From: Alitta virens | Lineage: Eukaryota; Annelida; Polychaeta; Phyllodocida; Nereididae | Length of the DNA stretch: 64,000 nucleotides | Reading direction: 5' to 3' | Assembly: GCA_932294295.1 (NCBI GenBank) | Contig: OW028580.1 | Span: 8,461,374 to 8,525,373, forward strand | Shown here: positions 14,201-26,777 of the stretch, piece after piece | Layout: every line of letters begins with the position of its first letter | Position numbering within the stretch: position 1 is the first letter of the stretch | Notes under the pieces: generated by a model | Databases searched by the model: none | Seen by the model: the letters and a program-made list of their open reading frames with translations, nothing else | What the model was told of the DNA's origin: nothing | Made by a program: the position numbers and the translations under genes

Positions 14201-15824
14201 TTATGCTGTTGTAACTTCACAGAGTGACCATTCCGGTGACCTATCCCATGGCTTGAGGAACCCAATGGTAATCTTGGTTGAGCAAGGATCTTTGCAGCTG
14301 TAGACACAAGCAACCATTCCGTTCTCTTGACCATCACTGACCAGTGGACACTCTAACATGGATTTAGTGAAGACAATTATGTTTTCTTTCTCACAAGAGG
14401 GCACTGACTTCAGCGGCAATTTAACCTTCAGAAGGAGCCACTCATGGATCAGCAATGGCATAAAGATACTTGGTAATGAAGATGTCACCTGAATGTATGA
14501 CAAAGTACAAAAAGAGTTGTGAATTCTTTATAAATGCAAGTTATTTAGATGTCCATGTTTCACAGAAGACGCAAATATTTCCACGTACGATCAGAATAAA
14601 GTAAAATGTTACGATCATGTATCGTTCAATAATAATTTAAAAACTTACATTTGCACATGTAGTTGTGTCATTATCATTAATGGCATCACAGGTGTTGTGA
14701 ATTATCGGACAGCTGGTAATAGTAAGTCTGGATTGCATGCTTCGTGTAATTCCGGATGCACAGGTTGAACTGAACAAAAAGGGGGATAACGTAAAACCTT
14801 TTAATTACTGTGTACTGTAACCTCAAAGCCGAACGACCTAATTATGGACATTCTCTGCTAGTTTACCTGGTTAGATAAAATAATTGGTTAAACTATGTAG
14901 CCGATAGGCTCTGTATTGACTATTCACTTAAAAATACAAGCAAAATGCATTCATACTTTTTGATTTTAGGCAATTTTTCTGAATTACCTCCTTGTCAGAA
15001 CAAGAATTGCGTAAACTGAACATTTAATTATTCTGTAATTTGATTGTAAGACCATTAATATCATAAGCCAGACTACATGTAGACTCTAAGAGAAATTGAA
15101 TAATTTAGTTTAGGCGAGCAAGTGAGCGAAAAATGTACATAATCAGCTGGCTTGGCTTTGAAGTGAAAGCACACAGTTAATTATAAACAAACAGGACAGG
15201 CATTTTTAATTTAGTACCACATCGAAACTAAAGTGTGCGGTTGACCAAAGTCACGTATGTAATGGGTACTTGGCAATAGGCCCGATTCCTTTGTAACAAA
15301 AAGTATATTGCATATAGCAAAGTATAGTGAATAAATACCTTATTGAAATTGTAACTATTTCAACTATTAATTCATACCTACCATTGTAATATTTCCAGGT
15401 ATGGGCTTGGCTGCCATAAGAGCCTAAAGCAAGGTACTTAATGTCCATTGCTGCCGTGTCATTATCAACAAACAGGACTTGCTTGCCAATATCAGTACCA
15501 TATCCAAACGAAAATATGCGGTTGCCCCAGGTTAGCCAGAATGGTCAGAACTCAGACACACTTAAATAGCTATTACTGTTTGTAACCTCTGCGCCATATG
15601 GAGCTCTTAAGCCCTTCATCCGTATTTCTGCTTTGCTGTTATATGTCCCACCGATGAAGTTTTCGTAAAAGGATTGTTCTTCGAATGTTGATTTAACATC
15701 AGCAAAGAGCCCGATATGGGTGTCTCTCTCTCTCCCTTTATTTTAACTACAATAGTGGAACCCTCTTCCACATTGCATCTAGTGTACTTGTATGTATAGC
15801 CATAGGTAGCTAAGGTCACTTCCA
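14201..15824 (-). pseudogene. Decayed paralogue of the FAMeT-domain gene
   Basis: Three minus-strand exons correspond to exons 2-4 of the neighbouring gene, with matching splice sites: 15824-15382 (FAMeT domain), 14769-14649 and 14488-14201. The last exon is clearly homologous to its partner: both share MPLLIHEWL and KSVPSC blocks and end in WSLCEV plus three residues. The FAMeT exon is damaged. It has a frameshift within a GAGAGA run near 15725-15735 and an in-frame TGA at 15547-15545. The exon is 5 bp longer than its counterpart. I did not find a signal-peptide exon upstream. It is a tandem duplicate that has lost function, unless the two lesions are sequencing errors. Confidence 0.7.
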
Positions 15825-17198
15825 CTGAAAAAAGAAAGTTTCATTAATAATTCATTAATAATGATTTTTTAAAACGACCTGTCAAATGGAACCCCGAGAA
15901 AGCTAGACAACTTTTACTTTATGAACCAAGCTTTATATATTTTAGTGGTGGTACATGTAAACTGACTGTTAGCTAGAAGTAGTCTGGAGCAACTAATTTT
16001 CGCTGACGCTGTCTGAAGTCGACCATTTTTTAACATTCAAATAACACATAAATCAGGATAATTGAATATATAGGATCTTTAATTAATATCCACTTGCTTT
16101 TCGGTCATATTGTTTTGGGATCAAGTATGATGTTTTGGGTTCCAATATTTTATCTAATTAACAGCAGCAGGTGTCTAAAATTAACCACTCGTAATCTGGT
16201 GCCAATTTTAACCTTCACACAATAGTATTTTACCACCTTGAGGTCTCAAATGTGTGAAGGCTTCCGGTTGCAAACTTGCATTCGGTTATTCAATCAAACT
16301 GGAGTAACTGCATTCTGCCATCTAATCTCATTGAAGCAACTGAACAGGCCACATCCTAAAGACTGTAAGTGCAATTATTTTATATTTCTCTAATAACTAT
16401 CTAAATTCATAAGGTGCTCCAGATAACGCCTCCAAAGAAAATTGCTGCGATTTGGTTTAAATCTCCACTTTCAATGCATATCTTTATACCAATTCAGTGT
16501 GTGCATATGCTGGTTATTGTTCAGTATTTGACTAATTATTATTCAATTGAATGTCTACAATACAATTGTATTTCATGCATGATTCTATGTGATATGAGAT
16601 GGCTATAATAAAGGCCCAAACTGTTGCAAATATTACTTTATGGTATAATGTATTTATTTATTCAAATCATTTCACTCTGCATAACTATTGCAAAAAAAAA
16701 ACTTTACATAGATACTAATGCCATTGTGTTATACTCTAACAGGCAAATGAATTTGTTTTGAGTCTTGATATGTAACGATCAGACAACATATCTCCCATTT
16801 AGGGACCAACAGGTTTCCCACAATAGATGATGTAAGTACTGTTTTGTAACATCAATTCAGGTAATGATGTAAATACTTACCACCATTACATGCAGAGAAC
16901 ATGTAATGTGACAACATTCCAATGACAAAAGGTTGGAGAAAGCAATTCCCATCCAACCAACTATCTTTCACAAATGCATTTCTTCTGTAACAAATGTAGG
17001 GTGAATAGGTTAGTACTTATCACTTCAAGTGCATATAGAGCAGAATTTGGTTCGATGAACGATCATTCGAAAGTTACTCATTAATATGTATGATTCATGA
17101 TGTCAGCATGTCATATAATTGTTTGCCGTATGCCAATGCAGTGCATATTGCTTACTTGGAGTTAATCATCAACATTTTCCAATCTTTCAAGGTCGCCA
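15825..17198. other. Intergenic, nothing supported
   Basis: AT-rich DNA. The small open frames have no domain, splice or repeat support. Only homopolymer A runs (for example near 16692) stand out. Confidence 0.5.
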
Positions 17199-18662
17199 GT
17201 TTTGTTGCTTCATTTGGTTGGAAGCAGACTTTGTGTTCAATGACCAACCATTGACTAGGGTTTACAGCGATGCATAGTATATGACACAAGTCGGTCAATT
17301 GCTGATATGCAGACCTCATGCTCATTCCAATGCAATTTATTTCCTGAAACAAAGTATTCTTTATTCATCTGCAATTAACTCGATTCAGTTAGATCCAGTT
17401 CGTATACCAGGTGTATTGTATTCTTTGTTGAATATAAATATGGCATACGTTCGACTGGGTAGTCTATCTATCCCTGTGATGAAAAGTTGATGATTCAAGT
17501 CCAGAAGAACATAAGCAATTCATGAAATTCTCGGAAATGTCAACTATTTGTTGAAAAAATAAAATGCTAAATACCAGTTGTTATGTGATGGGTTTTTATG
17601 ATTGCTATGTCTAATATATGAAATCACGTTTAAATTGTGATTTTCCTGCCAAAATGCTTCAATAAAGAAAAAACATTGTCAAGACGATTGTCCTTGTTTA
17701 TATTGTAATTCTTTTTTTCAAATTTTGCCCCTGGACAGTGTGCTGGCTACGAACCTGGCCAGTTTGTTTGTGACTTTTGTAAGTAATGGCATGTTACCAA
17801 GTAAAATAAAGTCGTTTGAAATCAGAAATTATCTTGTGTTTGAATATATTTTTCTAATATGATTTGAGTTTCATTACATATGATTTATTGAGTGTCAAAT
17901 TTTTATGTTGCCTCATTGTCCTTCTGTCACAAAGGTTTTGTCCTTCCGTCACACTGGAAGTAAGCTGTTGTATATAGTACTTATTGTCTATATTGAATGA
18001 CACTTATATTATGAAATTTAAGACCACTATTCAGGCAATTGTATTCTTTCATCAAACTAATTGTTCGGTTTATGAATTCACAGAAAACCTCATATATGTA
18101 ATCAGAAGTATTGAGGTTGGTTGCAAGAAATGTCCTTCTGTCACGCAGCCATTAATCAAGACTTTTCCTATATTTTTTACATGCTTGTAAGATTATGTAC
18201 ATTTTGAATAGTTCACAGATACAGTGTATGTAAGCTAAACCATATGACAAATCATTTTAACAGAGTACCTATTTATTTATAATACAGAAAATTCAAATTA
18301 CATCAATTTATGTCCTTCCGTCACTATGGATTTCATGAATTGTAATTATATGCTACAATCTGGCTGACTGCATTATTAAAACTCTTAGCGGTTTGTTATG
18401 ACGGGTTTCAAATGTCAGTTGATAAGATATAATCAACCATTCAGTGAATTATGTTTTCTAACATTGCGCCATTACACAGCGTAATTTCAGTCTTTAAATT
18501 TCATGGACTGTACAATGTACTTATGTGATTAAGCCTCCATCTCACATAGCCGGTTTTGCCATAGTAAAGCCGTTGTATGACGTAATGGTTATGCAACAGC
18601 TTTTTTCACCAGGTTGGCGACAGATTCTGGCAGCAAAAAGGGTTCTACGGATGACTCGACTG
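17199..18662. repeat. Tandem duplication, unit 1 (1464 bp)
   Basis: This 1464-bp unit is followed immediately by a second copy starting at 18663. The two are nearly identical base for base, including all small open frames, which recur with an offset of 1464. The unit contains several TGTCCTTC(C/T)GTCAC repeats and, at its 3' end (18533-18662), the left arm of the foldback element seen complete at 20001-21598. I find no coding evidence, so the repeated small open frames are a by-product of the duplication. Confidence 0.9.
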
Positions 18663-20130
18663 GTTTTGTTGCTTCATTTGGTTGGAAGCAGACTTTGTGT
18701 TCAATGACCAACCATTGACTAGGGTTTACAGCGATGCATAGTATATGACACAAGTCGGTCAATTGCTGATATGCAGACCTCATGCTCATTCCAATGCAAT
18801 TTATTTCCTGAAACAAAGTATTCTTTATTCATCTGCAATTAACTCGATTCAGTTAGATCCAGTTCGTATACCAGGTGTATTGTATTCTTTGTTGAATATA
18901 AATATGGCATACGTTCGACTGGGTAGTCTATCTATCCCTGTGATGAAAAGTTGATGATTCAAGTCCAGAAGAACATAAGCAATTCATGAAATTCTCGGAA
19001 ATGTCAACTATTTGTTGAAAAAATAAAATGCTAAATACCAGTTGTTATGTGATGGGTTTTTATGATTGCTATGTCTAATATATGAAATCACGTTTAAATT
19101 GTGATTTTCCTGCCAAAATGCTTCAATAAAGAAAAAACATTGTCAAGACGATTGTCCTTGTTTATATTGTAATTCTTTTTTTCAAATTTTGCCCCTGGAC
19201 AGTGTGCTGGCTACGAACCTGGCCAGTTTGTTTGTGACTTTTGTAAGTAATGGCATGTTACCAAGTAAAATAAAGTCGTTTGAAATCAGAAATTATCTTG
19301 TGTTTGAATATATTTTTCTAATATGATTTGAGTTTCATTACATATGATTTATTGAGTGTCAAATTTTTATGTTGCCTCATTGTCCTTCTGTCACAAAGGT
19401 TTTGTCCTTCCGTCACACTGGAAGTAAGCTGTTGTATATAGTACTTATTGTCTATATTGAATGACACTTATATTATGAAATTTAAGACCACTATTCAGGC
19501 AATTGTATTCTTTCATCAAACTAATTGTTCGGTTTATGAATTCACAGAAAACCTCATATATGTAATCAGAAGTATTGAGGTTGGTTGCAAGAAATGTCCT
19601 TCTGTCACGCAGCCATTAATCAAGACTTTTCCTATATTTTTTACATGCTTGTAAGATTATGTACATTTTGAATAGTTCACAGATACAGTGTATGTAAGCT
19701 AAACCATATCACAAATCATTTTAACAGAGTACCTATTTATTTATAATACAGAAAATTCAAATTACATCAATTTATGTCCTTCCGTCACTATGGATTTCAT
19801 GAATTGTAATTATATGCTATATCCCATCTGGCTGACTGCATTATTAAAACTCTTAGCGGTTTGTTATGACGGGTTTCAAATGTCAGTTGATAAGATATAA
19901 TCAACCATTCAGTGAATTATGTTTTCTAACATTGCGCCATTACACAGCGTAATTTCAGTCTTTAAATTTCATGGACTGTACAATGTACTTATGTGATTAA
20001 GCCTCCATCTCACATAGCCGGTTTTGCCGTAGTAAAGCCGTTGTATGACGTAATGGTTATGCAACAGCTTTTTTCACCAGGTTGGTGACAGATTCTGGCA
20101 GCAAAAAGGGTTCTACGGATGACTCGACTG
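18663..20130. repeat. Tandem duplication, unit 2 (1468 bp)
   Basis: Second copy of the 17199-18662 unit. The differences I see are a 4-bp insertion near 19820 and a few single-base changes. The junction lies inside the foldback left arm: after GACTCGACTGG the first unit jumps back to the unit start while the second continues into the rest of the foldback element. The duplication is therefore younger than that insertion. Confidence 0.9.
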
Positions 20131-21598
20131 GTTATACGGGTGACTCGACGGGTTCTACAAGTGACTCGATGAGATCTATGGGTGACTTGACAGGTTACGG
20201 CCAATTAGTGGACGAATTCCAGGAGAGACTCGATGGCTTCCAGGGTTGAATCGACGTGTTCAACGAGTAACTCGACGGCTTCTACGAGTAATTGATGTGT
20301 ACGTTGCCTGGTCTAATTTTAAAATATAACGACGGGAAAGTAAGCGAGTTAAAACTACTAGCTGTCGGCTTACCCGTACAACACCTCGAGTCTCTCCTGG
20401 AATTTGACGTTTTTCTTTAAATATTCCTAGGTCATATCTATGTACAGTTGCCCCCCTGTATGGATCTCTTGCCCCTCGGTTGCCCCCCCCCCCACTTCAG
20501 AAATCCTGGCGCCAACATTGTTCAATGGCCATAGTAATTCAATGATATCTATTAATCATAATGTGGTGTATTGTCTATAATAAATAGCCATCGATTAGGC
20601 TTATTTTTTAATATTACGCTTGGAAAAACAAAGTGAAAAGCTATTCACATAACATGTTGAACTTGTTTTTAACGAAAAAGAATATTTTTTCCCTAGTAAT
20701 AATGCGAAAACAAAATCAATCCTTTTTTATCTGTTTACAGCAGCAATAAAAAAGCATGTGCACTACTTTTACTTTGTCAAATCGAAAAGCAACTGTTTAT
20801 TACCATGAAACAACAGCAAGCACTTTTGTAACAGATCAATATCCAGCAGCAGGGCGGAGCAATACTGCACTGGCGTTTACCTACACATTGTCTGGTGTTG
20901 AAAAAACTTTCCAATTTATTTTCTCAATTTTTGTCCTAACGGATTCAAAAAATCGCATAAAACGGTGATGGATATTTCTAATTGACTTTCCTATCATTAA
21001 CTTGTAAAAGTAAACCAATCAATTTTTAAAGTGCACACAATAACGAAACTATCAAGTTCCATTTCGACGTAAACAAAAATATAGACCGCGCAACAGCAAC
21101 CCTCAGCGAAGCATCAATTGCAACGTCACAGTAGAGATTCTCCGGAATTCCAGGTATTTCTTATGCTTCTGTGTAGATTTCATTGGTATAAAAAGAGCAA
21201 ATTTATTGCACCAAAGCGACTCAGTCGTATTAAACCCAAGGAGTGCGACTTTAAAGCCGGCGACTCAACCGCGGCACTTGATTAACTCGACGGGTTACTT
21301 AGGGATGCTGTCGAGTCACTCCTACTACTCGTCGACTTACCACTAGTACCCCTCAACAAGCTGTCGGGTTTAGTATGACTAAAATTTGGAATGGATAACT
21401 CGCCGACTTTGACGGCTAATCAGTCAAGCATGGCATACCCGGCTACCGGCTCTGAAACTCCCGGGTTGGCCCCGAGTCTCAGGAGTGACTCGACGGGTAT
21501 TGACGAAAAGCCGTAGGGTTGGAGCCGGGAAGCGCGATGCGTAACCGTTACATTATACTACGTGTTCACTACAGCAAAACCGGCTATGTGATGGGGGC
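20001..21598. mobile_element. Non-autonomous foldback DNA transposon
   Basis: The left end GCCTCCATCTCACATAGCCG with GGTTTTGCCGTAGT following is mirrored at the right end (CCGGCTATGTGATGGGGGC, 21580-21598). Next to the ends lie degenerate tandem blocks built on GACTCGACGGGTT (about 20110-20300 and 21260-21510, opposite orientations). Both ends abut TTAA-type sequence (left TTAA at 19997-20000, right TTTAA at 21599-21603), suggesting a TTAA or TA target. The middle (about 20300-21250) holds no transposase frame. Confidence 0.65.
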
Positions 21599-21603
21599 TT
21601 TAA

Positions 21604-24077
21604 CTAGCACCTTATCAATCCAAGATTTGGTTTGGTAAATTTGTCATGTAATATATGTTACTAAATTATGCTAGAGAAAATCTGATTAAAAAATCTTGAG
21701 CAACGGTGAAAATATTCACTATACCTTAAAATGTTGTGTATATGAGTTCATATGTGGACAGGTTTATGTAACATTTAATAAAAGTTGCAAAATGGCTTAA
21801 AAATTTACAAAATATGGTTCACTACCAAAAATTGTGATCATTGCATGCACCCTTTTATAAATTGTATAGCTGCAATCTTCAATAAACAAGAATATTCTTT
21901 TTCAAAAAAATAATAAATACCTGGTGTTGTGTGAAGCTACTGCCTCATTAAGGCCAGTGTAAGGGCCTTGGATACTCCTATCTTTACTCAGAATTTTACA
22001 AATTTTATTTATCTATTAGACTAGCATTACAATATCCTTTGATTGCCCATGAGACCACGAAATGCATTGTTATATGCCACCCAAGTACTATATAATATAA
22101 TTACTAATTTGTTCTGTTTTCCCAAACCATTTTGAAGATGAAAAAGTACCGTCATCTAGCGTTTGAACTAAGATATAAATTCCACACATTTCCTTAAACA
22201 ATTTGTATGAGGTCAAAAAATCACGGATTTGGACAGGCTTGAATTTGTACTATAATCAAACTTTTCTCAGCTTCTACTGGTCGGATCTTCGTCAAATTTG
22301 GTTTGTAAGTTGCGCGTTTGTATTACGGTTCTAATGATGTGCAATTTACTGCAGAATTTCCTACTATGTGAAACCGCGCTATCCCCCTTCCTGTCTACGC
22401 TGCCTACGCTGCTGCTGCGTTGACCCATATATTTTCAAACCTCAGACCGTTTGTTCGTAAATATACCTGGTCTGTCATAGAACATAGTATGATAGACAAA
22501 TTTATTTATCTATTAGACTAGCATTACAATATCCTTTGATTGCCCATGAGACCAGGTATAAAAACAGATCTTCAAATTTTTACAATGTTAAAATATAAAT
22601 AGAAATTTAAAAGCTAAAAATAATATATTAAGTAAAATTTAAAATTGTCCAAAAAAAAGAAGTTGTTTATTATAAATTAGTTTTTTCTGCTTGTTCGATA
22701 TGGAATAATAGCTGATATATTGCTTCTGCAACCCATTGTCTATTCTCGATTTTTAAAAAACCAGTTGACTCATTTGGATGACATCATTAGGTATTTAAGT
22801 GGTGGTGCTGTCTAAAATAAAAAAATAAAATTGTGAATAAATATCAAAAAGAGACAGCCAGCAAAATAAAGGATGGATAAGGTGCCACATCGTTGACAAT
22901 GGCGATTGAATATTTGGGGAACACAATTAAGCGAGCAAAACCTGTTAAACACTGGTGAATTTCTGTAACAAACTGCATGTTAACAATTGAATGTTCCAGG
23001 ATGACAGTCGAATAAATCCTAGTATTTCAAAATTAATAGATTAACACCATGATCCCAGTATACCTCAAAGGATAATGTCTATGCCAAAAAGTGTTTTGTT
23101 GAAAACATAGTCAGCTATCATGGTCATTTATTTTGTGATTTCTTTAAAAAAAATTATGTTAGATTGCTCAGAACGTTCAGTAGTTGTATTAGCACAATTG
23201 ACCCGCATCATTGCACTTCTGCATTGTGTTTAAGCAAAGGGTGCCAGACTGTCTATCTGTGTCCTCCAATTTGTTCAAATGTTACATGGTCTTCATTTAG
23301 TTTGAATAGCAATTAGCATGACACTATTTGTTCAAGAACATTGAATTGCATTTAAAACACTAATTTTGATTTTATTATATTCGGTCTCCAAATGGAGTGA
23401 TAAAATATACACAAAATATTGATATAAAAAAATGACATAAAAGGTAAATATAAGTAAAGCTAAGATTCAGATAAAAGATTGCTCTACACAATTAAATGAT
23501 CATGACTAGTACACAAAGAATTTTCTAATGCTGTCCACTATACTACATTGAGGTTGAGCTTATATATAAGTATCCAAATGACAATTTTTGTTTAGTAGAT
23601 TAATTTTACTGCTGTGAATTTCTTTAAAAAAAAAGACTCGCAAACATTTTCTACTTTTTAAGTTTCTACCCAATGTCTGAAATGCAAGTACGTATATATT
23701 ATATTTTCTTTATGTTTAACTGTGTTGTGAGAGCTTGTATCACGTGATAGTATCTCTGATTGTATTCCAAATCAGAACAATTCATGTGAGATAAATGTGG
23801 GTTCGTGCGGGCCTACATTAGTAAGACTGCGGGATGGGGCGGGCTAGACTGCCAGGCTCTACAGGGTGGAGCGGGCACAGACAGAATTCCCCTGATGCAG
23901 GGCTGGTGTGGGTCAAAAAATAAAATCAACCGCTGTGTGGTGCAGGCTGTGGGCCTTTGGCTTTATGAGGCGGGGCGGGTGCGGGCATCAATTCTTGGCC
24001 CGAGCTAATCTGTAGTTGACACCCCTTTTGCCTCGTCTTGGTATAATTAAGCAAAATGAATAAGCTGGGCTAGTGAA
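21604..24077. other. Host intergenic DNA left of the Polinton
   Basis: No supported gene. A 57-bp segment beginning ATTTATCTATTAGACTAGC occurs twice in direct orientation (about 22007-22062 and 22499-22553). A G-rich stretch with repeated GCGGGC and GGGGCGGG motifs runs from about 23800 to 24005, just before the element end. The target-site copy GCCACT at 24078-24083 closes this flank. Confidence 0.5.
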
Positions 24078-24083
24078 GCCACT
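24078..24083. repeat. Target-site duplication of the outer Polinton, left copy
   Basis: GCCACT immediately precedes the terminal AGTAGTTACAGGG. The identical hexamer follows the opposite terminus at 61507-61512. Six-bp duplications are the hallmark of Polinton integration. Confidence 0.93.
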
Positions 24084-24221
24084 AGTAGTTACAGGGCGAT
24101 TATAAAACGTACCCCGGGGCAACGTGACGTAGCTGTGACGTAGCCTGTGATGTAGCTGTGATGACCGAGGGTGCACATGCCTTGAATGACCCCCCGAGGG
24201 CGTGCGTGCCTCGAATGCGTG
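24084..24221. repeat. Outer Polinton left terminal inverted repeat
   Basis: About 138 bp align with the reverse complement of 61380-61506, nearly perfectly for the first 40 bp and then with indels. It contains repeated TGACGTAG/TGTGACGTAG motifs (CRE/ATF-like) and a CCCCGGGG palindrome. 24222-24763 is leader sequence with degenerate repeats around AATGAGTGTA(T/A)G and GGCTATAG, and no gene I can support. Confidence 0.85.
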
Positions 24222-24763
24222 CCTGCGGCCGCGTGACCTAGTGTGGGACATGACTTGTGTGTATGGATGATATATCTCCATTGTCAATGAGTGTATGAAA
24301 TGCCAAGGTCTATAGTTTTGATTACTGTGGAGGGCGTTAGATATGTAGCAGTGCCTCTTTCTTCATGATAAATGAGTGTAAGGAATGCCAAAGGCTATAG
24401 GTTGATCTTCCTACAGTTTACGACAGGTGGTGCTAATGGTACCATGACTGCGGCCACTGGGTGGCACCTCCCTAATATATATGTATAACTTACCTGGAGA
24501 GTGAACCTGAGGTTCTAACCCTGCCTCCGTGTATAACCAATGATGCTACTGAACGCCAGAACCCAAGGGCTGTAGTTGATTGCTATGGAGGATGTGAGAT
24601 ATGTACCACCCAGGTATAAGATGTCCACAGGTCAGAACAATACAACAGGGTGAATAATATGATAACCATGCATTACATGTATCATTTGAGAGCCGACAAG
24701 ACATAGACGCACAGACGAATAATACAGGCAGCTCAGATAATCATTGACCAGTCTAACGTTAAC

Positions 24764-25195
24764 ATGTCATACACAATAAGTTGGTATGTTTATTCGTATC
24801 CTGATTGTGAAGATCCTAACTGTTTAACATTGCTGTACAACTCTGATAATGTATTCACATCCTTAAATGAGTGTATAAGCGATTATTATCTATTGGGTGT
24901 ACCAGCTAAATGTATGGAACGATGTTCAGACTGGGTTGTTAAATTATATGCCTTAGGTGACTGTAAACGTGTGCCAACACCAACAGAGACATACAATCTC
25001 ACATGGGTTGCATATAACATTGTACCATGTCTAATGTGTGCTGAGAAGCATTACATAGAAGTGGAAAGGAGTGATGACTCCTTCACTGATCTTATTACTT
25101 GTTTAAAGAACTACCAGGATAATCTTACCATCGATAAATATGATCCTGTACATAGAACTATTGTTAATGTTGAAGTTAGTCGTCGTAATCATTAA
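24764..25195 (+). CDS. Cys-rich protein of unknown function
   Basis: A 143-residue open frame with an ATG start is the first gene inside the left end of the outer element. It has about a dozen cysteines in loose CxxxxC and CxxC arrangements (PDCEDPNC near residue 17, PCLMC near residue 88) and no signal peptide, transmembrane segment or recognisable fold. The spacing does not fit a RING finger. No counterpart exists in the inner element, so it is probably an accessory gene. I do not assign a role. Confidence 0.55.
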   Translation: MSYTISWYVYSYPDCEDPNCLTLLYNSDNVFTSLNECISDYYLLGVPAKCMERCSDWVVKLYALGDCKRVPTPTETYNLTWVAYNIVPCLMCAEKHYIEVERSDDSFTDLITCLKNYQDNLTIDKYDPVHRTIVNVEVSRRNH

Positions 25196-25616
25196 AACTA
25201 GAGACCAGGATACGACACCAGTATATATAAGGTTAGTATAGTTATATATATATATATATATTAATATATTGTTATGATTGACATCCACTGCTCTATTATA
25301 TTATATCATTTTGCAGATGATACTATACACAGTGCAATCAGCAGGTTTCCTTACAAGACAGCGTCAACAACATATACATTGTACACTAATGTTAATAAAT
25401 GGGGCACAAATCACACACAACAGCTTTTGTTTTTTGTTATATATATATATATATATATCTACAGTTGCAAATGAGTATATCACAGACATCACATGCACAT
25501 GGCAGAGCGATTGTTTAGAATGCATTATATAAAAGACTGAAGTAGTCTTTCTATTCCCCATAACTAACATAACAGTCAGTGGTAGTAAGGATATACCGGT
25601 GATACTATTAGCATAT
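25196..25616. other. Intergenic with AT microsatellites and integrase promoter
   Basis: Contains (TA)n tracts near 25243-25262 and 25440-25460 and a possible 3' splice site (TTTTGCAG) before 25317, but no exon I can defend. It ends with a TATA box listed separately. Confidence 0.45.
25526..25535 (+). promoter_or_regulatory. TATA box for outer integrase transcript
   Basis: TATATAAAAG. Initiation about 30 bp downstream would make the ATG at 25617 the first start codon of the message. Confidence 0.6.
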
Positions 25617-26777
25617 ATGTCTAGAATAGTATACAGAGTTATAATAACACAGCATTATCTACATGTAGATCTGTTTCTGAGTGGTATCTATTACACAATA
25701 GGTCAACCTAGCAGCTATTCAGGTGTAAGAAAATTATGGAATGAAGTAAAGAAGAGAGAACATAAACCTCAGGGTATAACGTTATCAGTTGTGAGTAAAT
25801 GGTTGAAGGAGCAGACAACGCATATGATACATAGTTCGCCTGCAAAAATATTTGATACTGAACATATAATAGTGGAACATATTGATGAACAATGGGACAG
25901 TGATATCATCCAGATGGATGACTTAGTTAAGTATAATAGAGGATACAAATATATCTTAGTATGTATAGATATTTTTTCACGCTATGCATGGGCACGTCCG
26001 CTCAAGTTAAAAAGATCAACAGATGTTACAATAGCGTTTACAGATATTGTTAAGACATCAGGCAGAGTATGTAAGACTATACGCACTGATCAAGGTGGAG
26101 AATATATGGGCACATTATTTCAAAGGATGTTGCACAGTAAAGGTATTAATCACTTAATAGCGTATGGCCGTCACAAAGCTTCTTACAGTGAACGATTCAA
26201 TCGCACATTAGAAAATAAACTGTTCAAGTACTTTTATGAACGACAGACAGCTATGTACATAGACATTCTGGATGATGTCATGTTTAGCTATAATAACACA
26301 GTCCATCACTCTATTAACATAGTGCCTGCCGCTGTTAATACAACAAATTCCCATGATATATATGAACAAGTGTACATACCCATACTAAACAGATGGGCTG
26401 ACACACCTGTCAAGTTCACTATAGCTCTAGGAAATTTGGTTAGATTGAGCTTATACGCTAACCCATTTTCACGAGGTTATCATGAGAAGTGGACTGAGGA
26501 CCTATTCACAGTTTGTAATCAAATTCCATCACATCCTCCTAGATATAAAGTACAGGATCTCTGTGGTGAAGTTATCAAGGGGTCTTTCTACACAGAAGAG
26601 TTACTATTAGCATCTGTCCAGAACATAGATGATATAACATATAAAATTGACAGAGTTATAAAGACTAAACAGGTTAAAGGTCACAAACTCAGCCTTGTTA
26701 AATGGTATGGTTATTCGGACAAGTTTAATACTTATATACCCACAACATCCATACAGCGTTACAAAGGTAAACAATAA
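25617..26777 (+). CDS. INT: Polinton integrase, RVE core plus chromodomain
   Basis: Retrovirus-like DDE integrase that inserts the element and makes the 6-bp target duplication. The ATG at 25617 is preferred because it is the first after the TATA box; the frame itself is open upstream from 25599. The catalytic core shows the three acidic residues in order: Asp in SDIIQMDD, Asp in RTDQGGEY and Glu in ERFNRTLE. The C-terminus (roughly the last 50 residues, with VKWYGYSD) is a chromodomain, as in the Polinton c-integrases. It aligns along its length with the inner element's integrase at 43361-44455. It is uninterrupted here and could be functional. The first about 20 residues lack an inner counterpart, so an unseen 5' exon is possible. 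The stop codon overlaps the next ATG. Confidence 0.88.
   Translation: MSRIVYRVIITQHYLHVDLFLSGIYYTIGQPSSYSGVRKLWNEVKKREHKPQGITLSVVSKWLKEQTTHMIHSSPAKIFDTEHIIVEHIDEQWDSDIIQMDDLVKYNRGYKYILVCIDIFSRYAWARPLKLKRSTDVTIAFTDIVKTSGRVCKTIRTDQGGEYMGTLFQRMLHSKGINHLIAYGRHKASYSERFNRTLENKLFKYFYERQTAMYIDILDDVMFSYNNTVHHSINIVPAAVNTTNSHDIYEQVYIPILNRWADTPVKFTIALGNLVRLSLYANPFSRGYHEKWTEDLFTVCNQIPSHPPRYKVQDLCGEVIKGSFYTEELLLASVQNIDDITYKIDRVIKTKQVKGHKLSLVKWYGYSDKFNTYIPTTSIQRYKGKQ

Noticed and set aside
17281..19654. Identical small proteins occurring twice (69 and 68 codons)
   Set aside because: Their repetition is explained by the 1464-bp tandem DNA duplication; no splice, domain or start-context support.
23805..24287. 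Open frames on both strands in the GC-rich stretch at the outer left end
   Set aside because: Composition-driven frames crossing the target duplication and terminal repeat; no domain or homologue.
24764..25195. RING-finger assignment for the Cys-rich outer protein
   Set aside because: Cysteine spacing does not give four paired metal-ligand sites; kept as unknown.
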